64,000 nucleotides of DNA. Source: Barthelona sp. PCE (lineage: Eukaryota > Metamonada: BaSk clade). Within the stretch, counting starts at the first letter, position 1, and every line of letters begins with the position of its first letter. Below the pieces are notes generated by a model. That model searched no databases and was not told the origin of the DNA. It worked only from the letters and a program-made list of their open reading frames with translations. Location: assembly GCA_040285745.1 (NCBI GenBank), contig JAUFOR010000002.1:1364001-1428000 (forward strand), in the 5' to 3' direction. Positions 39,165 through 49,600 of this stretch are shown here, piece after piece. A program made the position numbers and the translations under genes.

Positions 39165-40739
39165 TTAAGAAGAACCATAATTAGCATTAAACTCCTCCAA
39201 CTGCTCAAGCTCCTCTTGCATAGCAGAGGGACGAATCCTCTCAACGGCTTCAAACCAATCGTTCTTGTTAACTGGTCTGATTTCATTGGCGCTGATTGTC
39301 TCCAACTGTGAAGCGCTTAACTCACGTACCGGGAGGAAGGCGACTTCTTGTGCCAGTGATTTGATATCAGCACCCGAGTATCCTTCGATACGCTGAGCGA
39401 TTTGATCAAACTCACGATCTGAAATGTCATAAGGGACATCATCCAGAATCTTCTCAACGAGGAACCTGCGTGCCTCAATGTCTGGTAAGGGTACATATAC
39501 ACGACGCTGTGTACGACGAAGTAGGGCAGAGTCAAGAGTCCAGGGGATGTTTGTACACGCAATGAAAAGGCAAGGTGCTGTCTGTTCGTCACCACGCACA
39601 CCGTCTAGCTGAACAAGGAACTCGGTCTTCATACGACGCATGGCATCATGCTCCTTCTCTCCTCTCTTACCGAGAAGTGAGTCAATTTCATCCAGGAAGA
39701 TGACTGAAGGTGCGAGAAAACGTGCCAAGTTAAAGAGTGCAGAGATCTGCTTCTCACCCTCACCCAAAAACTTTGATGTGAGCGCAGAAGCGGAAACGCT
39801 AAAGAAAACACAGTCGATCTCGGACGCAATAGCCTTCGCGAGCATTGTCTTACCATTACCTGGAGGACCGAATAAAAGTAAACCACTGGGTGCTGAACGT
39901 AATCCAGTGAATAGTTCAGGACGCTTCATAGGTAAGATAATCATCTCTCTGAGCAATCGTTTCACCTCACTGAGACCTGCAATGCTGTCAAAGTCAACAC
40001 CTTGATCTCTGTCAATGACGTTAGCCAAAATTTGTTGAATCGTATCTTTGTTAACATGTGAAAACTCCTTTGGAACCTTTCCAGCACGCAGTTGTTCGAG
40101 ACGTTTGACGGCGTTGGCATACGCTGATCCCTCCTCGGGGGCGGGGGGCTGATGGCTGACCGTCTCACGCCCGCTTCTATTGTTGCGAGCATTACGGTTG
40201 CTATTGTTTCTCGAACTCCTGCTATTGGTGGTGCTGCTTCTTGAGCTACGTTCCGTCGAACGTCTGTTGCTGTTGTTCGATGAACTGTGTCTGCTCTCAT
40301 GATGTCTGGAACGAGTGGTCGAGCGCATGTATGAGGGAACATCCTCTTCGTCCTCCTCCTTGTTATTGAAGCTGTTGTACATGTTGGTCATACCGCGCAC
40401 ATTATTAATTGCTTCACGTTCATGGTTTTGTCTGGAACGGCTGCCTTCCTCAGGAGTAGTAGATCTGGCAACAGATGGTGCTGGTGTATCCAGTGCATTG
40501 CCCGTTGTGGTTCCTAGAATTTCCAAACGATTTTGAACATTGCGAATTGTTCTGGTTAATCTGGAGTATTCCCTTTGATTATACCAATCGTTGCCTGATG
40601 ATATATAGGGTGAAATCATGCTTAAAGCTTCCTTATACACTTGTACAGCGCGAGCATCATCTGTTCCTTCGGCATCAAGGCCTTGCCCTACAAGTTGTCT
40701 AAATGCGGCAGCAATCTCCCTCTGTTTTGATTCACTCAT
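39165..40739 (-). CDS. Spastin/fidgetin-type microtubule-severing AAA ATPase
   Basis: 524 residues. A hexameric meiotic-clade AAA ATPase that pulls on tubulin tails and severs microtubules. Residues 4-75 look like an MIT domain (REIAAAFRQLVGQGLDAEG, VYKEALSMISPYI). A Ser/Arg/Asn-rich disordered linker follows at about 95-215. The AAA core starts at GVDFDSIAGLSEVKRLLREM and has Walker A LLFGPPGNGKTMLAKA (about 290), Walker B VIFLDEIDSLL (about 345), the pore loop ALTSKFLGEGEK, and second-region arginines ALLRRTQRRVYVPLP. The C-terminal RPSAMQEELEQLEEFNANYG matches the spastin/katanin terminal helix. The start MSESKQREIAAAF is the first ATG. Katanin or fidgetin are alternatives, but the ILP..RPELFTGLR stretch favours spastin. 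Likely acts on the cytoskeleton or flagellar base. Confidence 0.92.
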   Translation of the reverse strand: MSESKQREIAAAFRQLVGQGLDAEGTDDARAVQVYKEALSMISPYISSGNDWYNQREYSRLTRTIRNVQNRLEILGTTTGNALDTPAPSVARSTTPEEGSRSRQNHEREAINNVRGMTNMYNSFNNKEEDEEDVPSYMRSTTRSRHHESRHSSSNNSNRRSTERSSRSSTTNSRSSRNNSNRNARNNRSGRETVSHQPPAPEEGSAYANAVKRLEQLRAGKVPKEFSHVNKDTIQQILANVIDRDQGVDFDSIAGLSEVKRLLREMIILPMKRPELFTGLRSAPSGLLLFGPPGNGKTMLAKAIASEIDCVFFSVSASALTSKFLGEGEKQISALFNLARFLAPSVIFLDEIDSLLGKRGEKEHDAMRRMKTEFLVQLDGVRGDEQTAPCLFIACTNIPWTLDSALLRRTQRRVYVPLPDIEARRFLVEKILDDVPYDISDREFDQIAQRIEGYSGADIKSLAQEVAFLPVRELSASQLETISANEIRPVNKNDWFEAVERIRPSAMQEELEQLEEFNANYGSS

Positions 40740-41061
40740 GTTTTTTAAGCTTTCAGAAGGTAAAAGAAAAGGTAGAGAAGTAGAAGAAAGAAAGAAAATA
40801 TTATTCAGCTGTTTCACCTTCTATTAACAATCGCTCATCGTAAATGACGGCAATACATACATTACAACGCAATACAACTGTCTGAAACACCAAAGTTAAC
40901 ACCTTTCTGGATTTTTATTTGGGATTTTTTCTTCTAGCTTAGAAACAAAACTCTTTTATTCGTCAGGTAGCAGCCAATACTCCATCGATCCCATAAAACA
41001 TTGAGCCTAATACTTTAAATAAAATATGATACCACAAAAATACAATTTTCAATCAAATTCT
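40740..41061. other. Intergenic stretch upstream of spastin
   Basis: 322-bp spacer between two minus-strand genes. An ACCTTTTC element on the minus strand at 40766-40773, about 27 nt before the spastin ATG, fits the recurrent upstream element. The remainder is AT-rich, with nothing else I can support. Confidence 0.5.
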
Positions 41062-42954
41062 TTATTGCTCTTTAATTTCTCTGATAATTCTGAATTTTGC
41101 CTCCTTTAACCTCTCTGCAACGTTCAATACACTAGTTTCAAACGTGTAATCAGAAAAATCACTGTTGAAAACAATACGCTCCACATTAACACAAAAATCA
41201 TGCATTTTTCGACCAATTCTCTCTAATATTCCCCCTTTTGGTGTCAAAATACGAATGATTTCATCACTATCAGAAAAATCTTCCTTAATGACGCACTCCA
41301 ATACCTTCAACTCTTGGTTTTCAACAGAAAACTGATACAATCTACCATTAAACTCAATTGTACGCTCATCCACGTGGAACATACGATATACTTCGTCTGT
41401 CACAATCGGAATCCAATGAACAGCGATAGTTTTGGTCTCCCGATCAAGGAAAAACGTAAAAAGTTTAGACTCTCCAACCATTGCACTGACTGCGAATAAA
41501 ACATTAGGATTAGACTCTTCACCACTGATTCTCATATTGCCAAAGACATGACCGTGTTGTCTGCTCACCATATACTGCACTACATTATCACGAACAACTA
41601 AACAAGTAATTTCATTCCGTGTAACAACCCATAATACGTCGTCTTGAAGACTATATTCTCCTTCTTCAATTGACATAACCGACCCGTTACCAACCCTGAA
41701 TCCCATGTACGTGCACAAAACAAAAGAGTGCTTGTTGAATAACAACTGAGAGCATTCTTCCTCTTCTTCATCAGTGATGTTTGTTTGATGTAAAACATTT
41801 CCTTCAACATCAATAATCAAGCCCCTTTCATGATCGTCGTGCACAAAAGAACATCCGTCGGTGACCAACAACACATCTGAGAAATCCTCCAATGTGCTGG
41901 AATCAACTGTATAAAAAAGCATTTGCTCACTTGTTGGGATGCTAAAAAAATTACTTTTGATGGAATTTCCAGCCATAATCGCTAGATCTGAACCTCTATG
42001 AAGACCAAACATTCGATCTCTTCCGGATTCTACTTCAAAATTGAAGAGCTCAGTCATATTACCATTAAAAAATTCTCCAACAAAACCTCCCTCTGAGTTA
42101 ATGAATACTCTCGAAATGGCATCACCGCAGATCACATTGTTCATTTCTTCTGTACATTTATCATAATATACGCTTGAATACAAAGACTGTTCAGGAACAA
42201 AGAGTAAGCAATCATCTAAAAACAAGCAAGAAGACTTTTCACTCCACATATACGTCAGTTCCATGGCATTTATGTTCTCAGAGCAAATTTCAAGACCATT
42301 CAAAGTTACTAGTCTTAATTCCGAACTCATGCATACTATGAATCTAAACTTACAATCTTTTGATATCACACCGCTCAGTCCGTCAACATCATAAAAATCC
42401 TTTTCAATGGTGACGAACTTCCCACTGTGGATGCAACCAATCCTTACTCCACTTTCATTCGAATATACCAACACTGAATGGGTTATATTGACTTGTGGAA
42501 TCTCAAACAGATGTGTTTCAACGATCGTTGTGCTCAAATAAATACAATGCACAACGTGTTTACCGTTTTCAAGTGGTCCATTTTCAAATCGGCACAACAC
42601 ATGAGTGTCAGAGATGTACGCAACTTTTTCTAGTTGACCATTCTCTTCAATCAGTTCCTTCAAAACATGGCAATCCACCGATTTAACAGGCTCCAGGCCC
42701 TTGGATGAGAGTTCAAAGTACTCAATAACGTCTTTCCCCTCTGAAATATTGCCAAACAAAGAATCAGAATAATAGCACTTTTGGATCTGATTCTCATGAT
42801 CCACATGGTCAAACCCTGTTCTTTCCAATCTATCACCCATAACAATTACGTGGTTATTGCAATTAGATGAATCATACGCGTGAAAAAAATACTGAGCCTC
42901 ATTTAAACGTTTTATCTCTCCGTCCTTCATTGGTATAGCGTGAGCTCTAGGCAT
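41062..42954 (-). CDS. Large orphan protein, 630 residues, beta-rich
   Basis: Start at the ATG of MPRAHAIPMKDGEIKRLNEA, preceded at 42991-43001 by a TCCTTTCCAA element. Repeated short strands and polar turns (VAYISDTHVLCRFENGPLENG, GVRIGCIHSGKFVTIEKD, HSFVLCTYMGFRVGNGSVM, KLFTFFLDRETKTIAVHWIP) suggest an all-beta, probably propeller-like protein. The last 60 residues become helical and charged (RIGRKMHDFCVNVERIV, LKEAKFRIIREIKEQ). No signal peptide, membrane helix or recognisable domain. Size and texture resemble the orphans at 19455-21488 and 37308-39113. Copy 2 of the structured repeat ends 81 bp upstream of the ATG. Confidence 0.75.
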   Translation of the reverse strand: MPRAHAIPMKDGEIKRLNEAQYFFHAYDSSNCNNHVIVMGDRLERTGFDHVDHENQIQKCYYSDSLFGNISEGKDVIEYFELSSKGLEPVKSVDCHVLKELIEENGQLEKVAYISDTHVLCRFENGPLENGKHVVHCIYLSTTIVETHLFEIPQVNITHSVLVYSNESGVRIGCIHSGKFVTIEKDFYDVDGLSGVISKDCKFRFIVCMSSELRLVTLNGLEICSENINAMELTYMWSEKSSCLFLDDCLLFVPEQSLYSSVYYDKCTEEMNNVICGDAISRVFINSEGGFVGEFFNGNMTELFNFEVESGRDRMFGLHRGSDLAIMAGNSIKSNFFSIPTSEQMLFYTVDSSTLEDFSDVLLVTDGCSFVHDDHERGLIIDVEGNVLHQTNITDEEEEECSQLLFNKHSFVLCTYMGFRVGNGSVMSIEEGEYSLQDDVLWVVTRNEITCLVVRDNVVQYMVSRQHGHVFGNMRISGEESNPNVLFAVSAMVGESKLFTFFLDRETKTIAVHWIPIVTDEVYRMFHVDERTIEFNGRLYQFSVENQELKVLECVIKEDFSDSDEIIRILTPKGGILERIGRKMHDFCVNVERIVFNSDFSDYTFETSVLNVAERLKEAKFRIIREIKEQ

Positions 42955-42990
42955 TGTATGCTTGAACAATGTTAAAGAATAAAATCAAAA

Positions 42991-43001
42991 TTGGAAAGGA
43001 T
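42991..43001 (-). promoter_or_regulatory. TCCTTTCCAA upstream element
   Basis: Minus-strand AATCCTTTCCAA lies about 37 nt before the ATG at 42954. It closely resembles CAACCCTTTCCAAT upstream of the SUN-domain gene. Candidate core promoter or initiator. Confidence 0.35.
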
Positions 43002-43035
43002 TATATATAAAGAAATGTAAATGAAAATGATATAC

Positions 43036-43262
43036 TTCGTAGGAGGTTGTAAATTTACTTCGGAGTTAGACACTTGTACGGGAGTTGCGAGCTCCCTCGA
43101 GTGCTGTGCTTGCACTGAGAATTGTTCTAGAGCCCCTTTTTTTTAAAATAAAAGGGGGAGAAAGAAATGATGTAAGTACTCACAGAGTACAAGAGGGAAG
43201 ACCGCGTGTCTACTCCTCAGTAGATTTACTCCTACGAAATAGCGTGTTATTCACAAGCGTGC
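43036..43262 (-). repeat. Structured 227-bp repeat, copy 2
   Basis: Reverse-complement twin of 14089-14313, differing only by one extra C and one extra G in runs. The TTCGTAGGAG end is at 43036 and the GCACGC end at 43262. It lies in the spacer between two minus-strand genes, 15 bp after the stop of the cap methyltransferase and 81 bp before the next ATG. Relative to the upstream gene it has the same orientation as copy 1. It carries the same set of internal hairpins. No target-site duplication can be seen (flanks GATATAC and TTCAACAA). Confidence 0.9.
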
Positions 43263-43277
43263 TTCAACAAAATGATT

Positions 43278-45716
43278 TTACTCGTGAAGAACGTCTGGGA
43301 GCTGACTCATATGTGCGTACAACTTTGTCAATAAATCATGGTTATACTTCAAAATAGTCTTCATAAAACTCGAGTGCTCCAAAATAATGGAGTGATGAAC
43401 CAAACTATACGGTCCAAGCTTCTTATGTTTCGTCCTCGAATGGATCTCATTCACGCGAATTACGCCAGCTTCAAGATAACTCTTGAGATTAGCAAGCTGT
43501 TTCAGCAAAATTGGGGAAGGTACAAGTGAAATAACAAATAAAGTCTCAAAATTGAACGCAAACGATGACTTGGGCTTCATTAATACTGATCTGGTTGCGA
43601 TACTGGACATTAAAAAGATGAAACTCACATAAAAGAATGTGAAGGAATATGGTAGTCTGAAAACAACCGTTGTATTCTGTTTATGCATCATCCTGATGCT
43701 CATTGACCGGTGAAGCATATCGATAATTGTCTTAAGATAGTGCAAAAGCGCAGTATTATTGTGGAACGCCGACTTGGGGTTCACACCCTTCACAACGTCC
43801 AGTTTACCGTTTGTGAGATCCACAACAATGGTGTCCACGTCGAGAGAGTCTCCCTCCGCAGCGCTCTCCTTGAACAGGAAGTATTTTTGAAAAATATCCG
43901 GTGAAAGAATCTTTGCAAAAACATGTGGCCATCCCTTGGGCCTAAACTCCCGATCAATGGGCTCAACTGCTGACAGGGGGTACGTGTATCCAACCGTCTG
44001 TCCGGTTGCAACTTGTCCGTGGATATCACGCATGAACTGTCGGTACTTACTTCGCAGTCTTGTGAAATCGTCTCTGTTTGTGACATTGTCGGGTTTAAGC
44101 GCGTTCTGACACATGTGAACGTTCTCTATAAGCTGGTTGAGAGTGATACCCTGCATTCCAAGGAAGCGGGAAGAGCGAGGGACGCTCGGTACATATCCGA
44201 TCTGTAATCCTTCCCATTCATCGAAGTTCACAATATCCACCGTGCTCCCTGTCGCAATAAAAGCAGCAGAAAGATCGTCAGAGAATATTGTCTGCTTCAC
44301 ATCATAGTTCTCTAATACCGTTATTATAGACTGACGAAGCACCTTCAGGTCTCTAAATGCATCGATGTCAGATAGAGCCGGGGGTGTGAGGGCACGTGGC
44401 GGACTTGGATAACCAAACTGAGTTTTCAACATCAGTGAGTTAACAATAGGCACCTTATATTTCGCTAAAAACAACGATGCACATTTCTCGAGGCCAGCAT
44501 GCACAGCGTGGATATTGAGAATAACACCATTAAGAGCTTTGAGTGATGCGTCGGTGAATTGCAGCTGCCTCTTGAGAATCGACTGAAAAATCGATGAATA
44601 AGCCTTCAAAAAGACATCCTGCATACTCCCTGCCGGATACAACATGCGACCTATGTCGTTCTTGTAGAATACAAACTTCAGAAAGTCGATAATGCGACTT
44701 GGAATGTTGCGGAATCCCTGCGCGACAACAAAGCACTCACTAGAGACTGGATGAGACGCGGTGGGTTTGACGATACTCACGTTCGTAAACGCACGCCAGA
44801 TATAATACAGAAGAGAGACGGTTGAATCGTGGAACATCGTTGTCAGCTTCAGAATCAGAGTTCCCTCGGAATTAAGGCATGAAAACGCAAGGAGCACCTG
44901 TGCCCATACAAGAGATATGTTTTCCTCCTCCGAAGAACCCATGACTCCGTCGGCAGTTATCATATCAACCGAATAACTCGGAAAACTCTTAAAATTATAC
45001 TGGTCAAGAAGGTTTCCGGTCCCGTCCGCCAAGAAGTCCCAGTTCTGAGGCCTACTCACCATGAGCACGTCCGAGACGCAATCCTTCTGTTTGGTACACT
45101 CATTGAGCGTATTGTAACTGACAGCCTTCCACTTCCACAGTCCGCGTGACTGGCGTCCCATACCCATGTTTCTCTGCTCGTGCTCAACCGCCATCGACGG
45201 CCTCTCTGTGTCCACAATGTGGTTTATGGCAAGAACGAAATCACCGGGGCCTTCACAAAGATGAAGGGTCGAAAAAATTTCCTTGTTGACTGGGACCACC
45301 TGAGGGTAGTGTTTGAGGATCTCATACATCTTCAGAAACGAGTGGCCGGACTGGATCATTTCACACTGGGTGCAACGATCCAAAAGACGAAATTGACAAA
45401 CGTCAATATGGCTAACAATCTCTGCCCAACGCTGCGGGTCCTGCTCGAGTATCTCCTCCCTCATTGTGTGATACTTCTCCTTTTGAGCTTGAATCTCACC
45501 ATGACCTATTGAACTGATACTAGAAACTGAATCAAAATCAAAGGATGCGTATTCACCATTCTGGAACGAGGGGAGGAAGCTAAGTTCATCCAGCGTGAAT
45601 GGTTGACTTTGTGGAAACTCGTGGTGTGAAGCAGTAAAAACTGTTGGCATCACTACACGATTACCCCTATCCCGGATATACTCTCTGTGCCGCGTGCTGA
45701 GTGTAAGCGGCTCCAT
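43278..45716 (-). CDS. CMTR2: FtsJ-type cap 2'-O-ribose methyltransferase, CMTR2-like
   Basis: 812 residues. CMTR2 methylates the 2'-OH of the second transcribed nucleotide of capped RNAs using S-adenosylmethionine. The SAM-binding motif is LHLCEGPGDFVLAINH at 151-166. The catalytic K-D-K-E tetrad can be read as K195 or K197 (GLWKWKAVSYNTLNE), D256 (MITADGV), K290 (TLILKL) and E327 (SHPVSSECFVV). DGTGNLLDQYNF matches the family 'TGDI/TGNI' loop, and the sequence around VKPTASHPVSSE matches FtsJ enzymes. The length and the long C-terminal part, which looks like a second degenerate Rossmann domain, fit CMTR2 better than CMTR1. No G-patch or WW domain is seen. Divergent start shared with the 45782 gene. 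Confidence 0.88.
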   Translation of the reverse strand: MEPLTLSTRHREYIRDRGNRVVMPTVFTASHHEFPQSQPFTLDELSFLPSFQNGEYASFDFDSVSSISSIGHGEIQAQKEKYHTMREEILEQDPQRWAEIVSHIDVCQFRLLDRCTQCEMIQSGHSFLKMYEILKHYPQVVPVNKEIFSTLHLCEGPGDFVLAINHIVDTERPSMAVEHEQRNMGMGRQSRGLWKWKAVSYNTLNECTKQKDCVSDVLMVSRPQNWDFLADGTGNLLDQYNFKSFPSYSVDMITADGVMGSSEEENISLVWAQVLLAFSCLNSEGTLILKLTTMFHDSTVSLLYYIWRAFTNVSIVKPTASHPVSSECFVVAQGFRNIPSRIIDFLKFVFYKNDIGRMLYPAGSMQDVFLKAYSSIFQSILKRQLQFTDASLKALNGVILNIHAVHAGLEKCASLFLAKYKVPIVNSLMLKTQFGYPSPPRALTPPALSDIDAFRDLKVLRQSIITVLENYDVKQTIFSDDLSAAFIATGSTVDIVNFDEWEGLQIGYVPSVPRSSRFLGMQGITLNQLIENVHMCQNALKPDNVTNRDDFTRLRSKYRQFMRDIHGQVATGQTVGYTYPLSAVEPIDREFRPKGWPHVFAKILSPDIFQKYFLFKESAAEGDSLDVDTIVVDLTNGKLDVVKGVNPKSAFHNNTALLHYLKTIIDMLHRSMSIRMMHKQNTTVVFRLPYSFTFFYVSFIFLMSSIATRSVLMKPKSSFAFNFETLFVISLVPSPILLKQLANLKSYLEAGVIRVNEIHSRTKHKKLGPYSLVHHSIILEHSSFMKTILKYNHDLLTKLYAHMSQLPDVLHE

Positions 45717-45781
45717 TGAGAGTGCAGAAAAGAAATAAACTCGAAAACAAGCGTTTTCACATTATTTCACCAATACCTAAT
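45717..45781. promoter_or_regulatory. 65-bp divergent promoter
   Basis: The spacer between ATGs of the cap methyltransferase (minus) and the acidic protein (plus). It must serve both genes. Notable are GCGTTTTCACATTATTTCACC near its right end. No CCCTTT element. Confidence 0.55.
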
Positions 45782-46582
45782 ATGAGACGAAGACCTTTAA
45801 TTCCACTGGACCTTATACCGGGCATAGATGCCGACATCACAGCTATTTTGACTCCAAGATCAAGGAGAATGAATTCCAGAGCAAGTTCTCGTAGTAGCAG
45901 AGCGGGGAGCTTTGTTTTTGCATCACATCTGCTTCCCAGGCCCAGAGGGGCTGACCAGATATCCGGCTTAAGGAATTTTGAGATTCAGAAGTTCATTGAA
46001 CAATCTCATCGAGTCGATGAAACCCTTAAAATGGTTTTAGAGATCCTTGAATCCACAGAAATGGCTCTGTCGATGGAGCAGCTTTATGATTTGCTGCTGA
46101 ATGAAGATAAAGATTTCAACCTTCACTATTCCGATCTATTAGAGGTTTTAAAGTCTAATTCAAGTTATGTTGCAAGCGATTGTACCCCTATTCTCATGAT
46201 TGAGACCTTCAGTGAGGATGCAGAGCCCTATGTACTGTATATGAGAAATGTTATTGAATCCGAAGACCATGAAGAACTTGTTGAACAAGACTTTGAGAAT
46301 GAGGAGGAGCTAGAAAATGTCGAAGAGAACGAGGAGGAAGATGTTGACGAAACTGAGGGTGAAACCGCTTTAATACAGATTGAAAATGAAGAGGATGAAG
46401 AGGATGATGAACAGGCTAATTACAGCGATGACACTTATGTCTTTGTTGAAGATATGTTCTCTGATAACGAGGAAGATGATTTACATTTCTACGTGGAAGA
46501 AGTCGATTCTGATGAAAGTTTGAAGAATGAAGAAGCAGAGTACGAAGATATTGCTAAAAACAAGCAGTGTGATTTATTGTAA
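45782..46582 (+). CDS. Acidic orphan with a possible winged-helix domain
   Basis: 266 residues from the ATG of MRRRPLIPLDLIPGIDADI. The frame is open further upstream but without ATG, and it would overlap the opposite start. Residues 35-65 are Ser/Arg-rich (RMNSRASSRSSRAGSFVFAS). Residues 80-165 look like a compact helical winged-helix-like domain (DETLKMVLEILESTEMALSM, YDLLLNEDKDFNLHYSDLLE, VLKSNSSYVAS). From about 170 to the end it is strongly acidic (ENEEELENVEENEEEDVDE). Such proteins are often nuclear, but this is inference. It converges with IFT140, with 35 bp between the stops. No family recognised. Confidence 0.7.
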   Translation: MRRRPLIPLDLIPGIDADITAILTPRSRRMNSRASSRSSRAGSFVFASHLLPRPRGADQISGLRNFEIQKFIEQSHRVDETLKMVLEILESTEMALSMEQLYDLLLNEDKDFNLHYSDLLEVLKSNSSYVASDCTPILMIETFSEDAEPYVLYMRNVIESEDHEELVEQDFENEEELENVEENEEEDVDETEGETALIQIENEEDEEDDEQANYSDDTYVFVEDMFSDNEEDDLHFYVEEVDSDESLKNEEAEYEDIAKNKQCDLL

Positions 46583-46617
46583 AGACAATTAACTTAATTG
46601 AATTATGATTGCAATGA

Positions 46618-49600
46618 TTAGATGTCAAAAGGATCATGACTCTCAATATCATACTCTGATGGAACACTAACGTTCAACTCTGAAACTACATTTTGCAAAT
46701 AAGGTGCTCTCTGCTCCTCTGTATCAGTAAATACGTCCGTTCCAGGTTCTTCTTCTTCTTCAACCATAACCTCGGCCTGAGCGTTCCTCTTCTGTTCTTG
46801 AAGGATCGTTGTAATTTCAGAGACGACTTCCTCGTTGATGAACTGTCTGATATCAATGTTCTCTTGACGCATTTGCTTCAACAACTGCAAACTTGCTGGA
46901 ATGTTCTTCTCCAATCTGAAATAATAATAAACTAGAACTCCATACAGATCACCTTGGTGAATTAACACGTTCCTGTTCCATAAATCGGCGGGACCATCGT
47001 CAAGATTGACATCAATCTCCCGACTCTTAATCGTCATTAGCAATGATTCCAACTCCTCGACGTGCATCATCGCTTCGGGATCGCCTGCAGTACTGTTTAT
47101 GATATGTTGCTTGAGAGTCAAGAACTGTTTGATGGCCTGAATCTCACGAATCAGCCACGGCATGTTGGGAGGGGAAGAGTCGCTCTTCTTGAGCATCTTT
47201 GCTCCCTCAATGAGTGCCTTAATACCTTTCTCATAGTTTCTATATGAATCAATCTCCACTCCACCGCAAGACACATAGAAGCGACACAAACGGCGCCACT
47301 CTTTGGCTTTTGAAAACAACTTGATTATTGCTTTGAGGATCGATGGATCTGACTGCCAGTCTTGAAGCTGCAAGAACGATGCAACCTTGATGTACACCTT
47401 CCGATCTCTCGAGACTTTTGCAAACCTCATGATTTTCTTGATGTTTCCTGTGCGCATCAGCGACTCCAACGCCTTCATTGTGTCGCCAGCCTGTGTGTAA
47501 TACGCTGCCGCCTTATCAAACGCACCCTGTCGCTGACACAGAAGGGCTATACTGCTCAACAGAGCGCTCCTCTGCTCCTGGTGGGAATTGTCTGAAGGAA
47601 TGGACTGCAACATGGGGTTTTGCAGCATCTGTTCCTCCATTTCTTCAGACATCTTAACGTGTTTCGAAACCATGAGCTCCAACGCCTCCTCCAACATCTG
47701 CTTTTGGACCAGTAGCGTCGCCGCCTTCGTTTTCTGTCCGTGCTCGATGTAGAATTGAATGAGTCTGTCGGCTAGCTCACCACTCAGGTTACGGATGTTC
47801 TTCGATATATCACCGACGCTCTCGAGCAAATCAAGACGATCGTACTTAAAGCAAAGCGTTGCTGCACGCTCTCCGAATCCCGCCTTCGAATACAAGACAA
47901 CTGCCTTCTCGAGTTCATTATTTTCCTGGAAATACTGCGCTGCCTTTCTTTGCAAGCGGGAATTGGACTTTAGAGACAGTGTAAACACCTCCTGTGCATC
48001 AGCTCCGAGCTCAATGGCCAAAGACAATGCCTTAGAATCGACTCCCGCCTTTATGAAGCACTCAAATGCCTTCCTGCGGTTCTTCTGCAAGATATCAGTA
48101 GCCTTGTCTGTGATAGAAGGAGTTACAGGAATCGGTGAATTCATCTCAAGTGAGTCTGGTTGAAAACTGTGGCCCGCAGCCTGTGGGCTCAGGAGCAGAT
48201 CATGGGCGTTCTCAAGCAACGATGGAATTCTTTCACTGTTTCCAACTGCCGTTTCGATGGGCTTGATGACGTCATCAGACTCGAAATCAAGCCTGGTCAA
48301 ATCAGATTCTCCATAGGTGATCAAAAACTTCCCGTAGGCGTAGTAACCTTTCCTATCTCCCGAGTCTTTAAGGATCTTCTCAACAAGACCAAAGTTCTTC
48401 GTACGACACAGCACGCGTACCTGCTTTTCGATATCATTCGCTCTCTCGTAGTAGCTGAGGGCAGCACTGAGATCCCCTATTGTTTCCTTTAGCATTCCGA
48501 GCCATATGATAACTTCAACGTTTGTGGTCTTACCCAGCACCTCACATACGCGATTGAGCAACTCTTCGTCGCCAGATGCGTATATATCCGGGAGAATGAG
48601 CTCCACAAACCCAGACTCCAACAGCATTTTAAACGCCTCCTCAACTCTTTTCTGCTTAAACAACAACTTGCTGTATCTGAACAAAACAGATTTCAGGAGG
48701 ATCCTATCGTTCTTCTTACAGAACTTGATTGCTTCATCAAACCGATTTAACATCATGAGGAGCAAGACATAAAAGTCTATGGCAGATACGCTCTTGAAAA
48801 TATCAAGAGCGTCATCATAAAACCCAAGCGTGACTGCGATCGAGCCTAGCTGGATTGTTTTGAGATGAGTGGTGTCTGCAATATAAAAAGTTGTGTAGTT
48901 CTGAAGGAAACGTGAGAAATAGCCAACTTCTGACATCTTCAAGTGGCTCAAACAGAACTTGAGGATCTCCAAATCTTTGGCCTTGATACAAATACGCGCC
49001 AATAGAAACCAGAGTGACTTTGATGCCTTGAGCTCTGGCTTTGACAGAAGTCCCCGAACCTTTGACACGTCCTTAATAGAAATGAAGTGCATGAAATCCA
49101 GTAACAGACGGATAATCGTTGGATTGAGGGGTTCTGATGCAAGTGACTGGAAGAACTTTAAGTATACACTGTCCAGACTAAGCTTAACCATATCTGTGCT
49201 CTTAACTTGTTCGCGTTGGGATGTTTCCGCTCCACCAACAACCATGCGTCGGCGCATAGGCCTTGCACGCACTTTAGTTTCACTGATGAAGAACAAGGAG
49301 GGCACAGCTCCGTAAAACAACATTGAATCTTTAGTTTTCAAAGGTGGTACAAATCTATCCTGGAAGTACGCCTTCCCTAGGACAATGAAATATGTAAACA
49401 CCTCTGTCTTTGCAGTTTCATTACCACTCAGTGATACCGTCTTAATATCTCTGTTGAAGAAGTAACTGCTCCCAAGACCCAAAACAGCAAGTGACTCGTT
49501 ATCAAGTGAGGCTCCCTGTAGTGTGGTCATTGAAGAGGCTGGTGTACCCTTCATCCTATGAAGTGAGTTACGCAGTTTGTCCAGGTCAGCATTCACAAGC

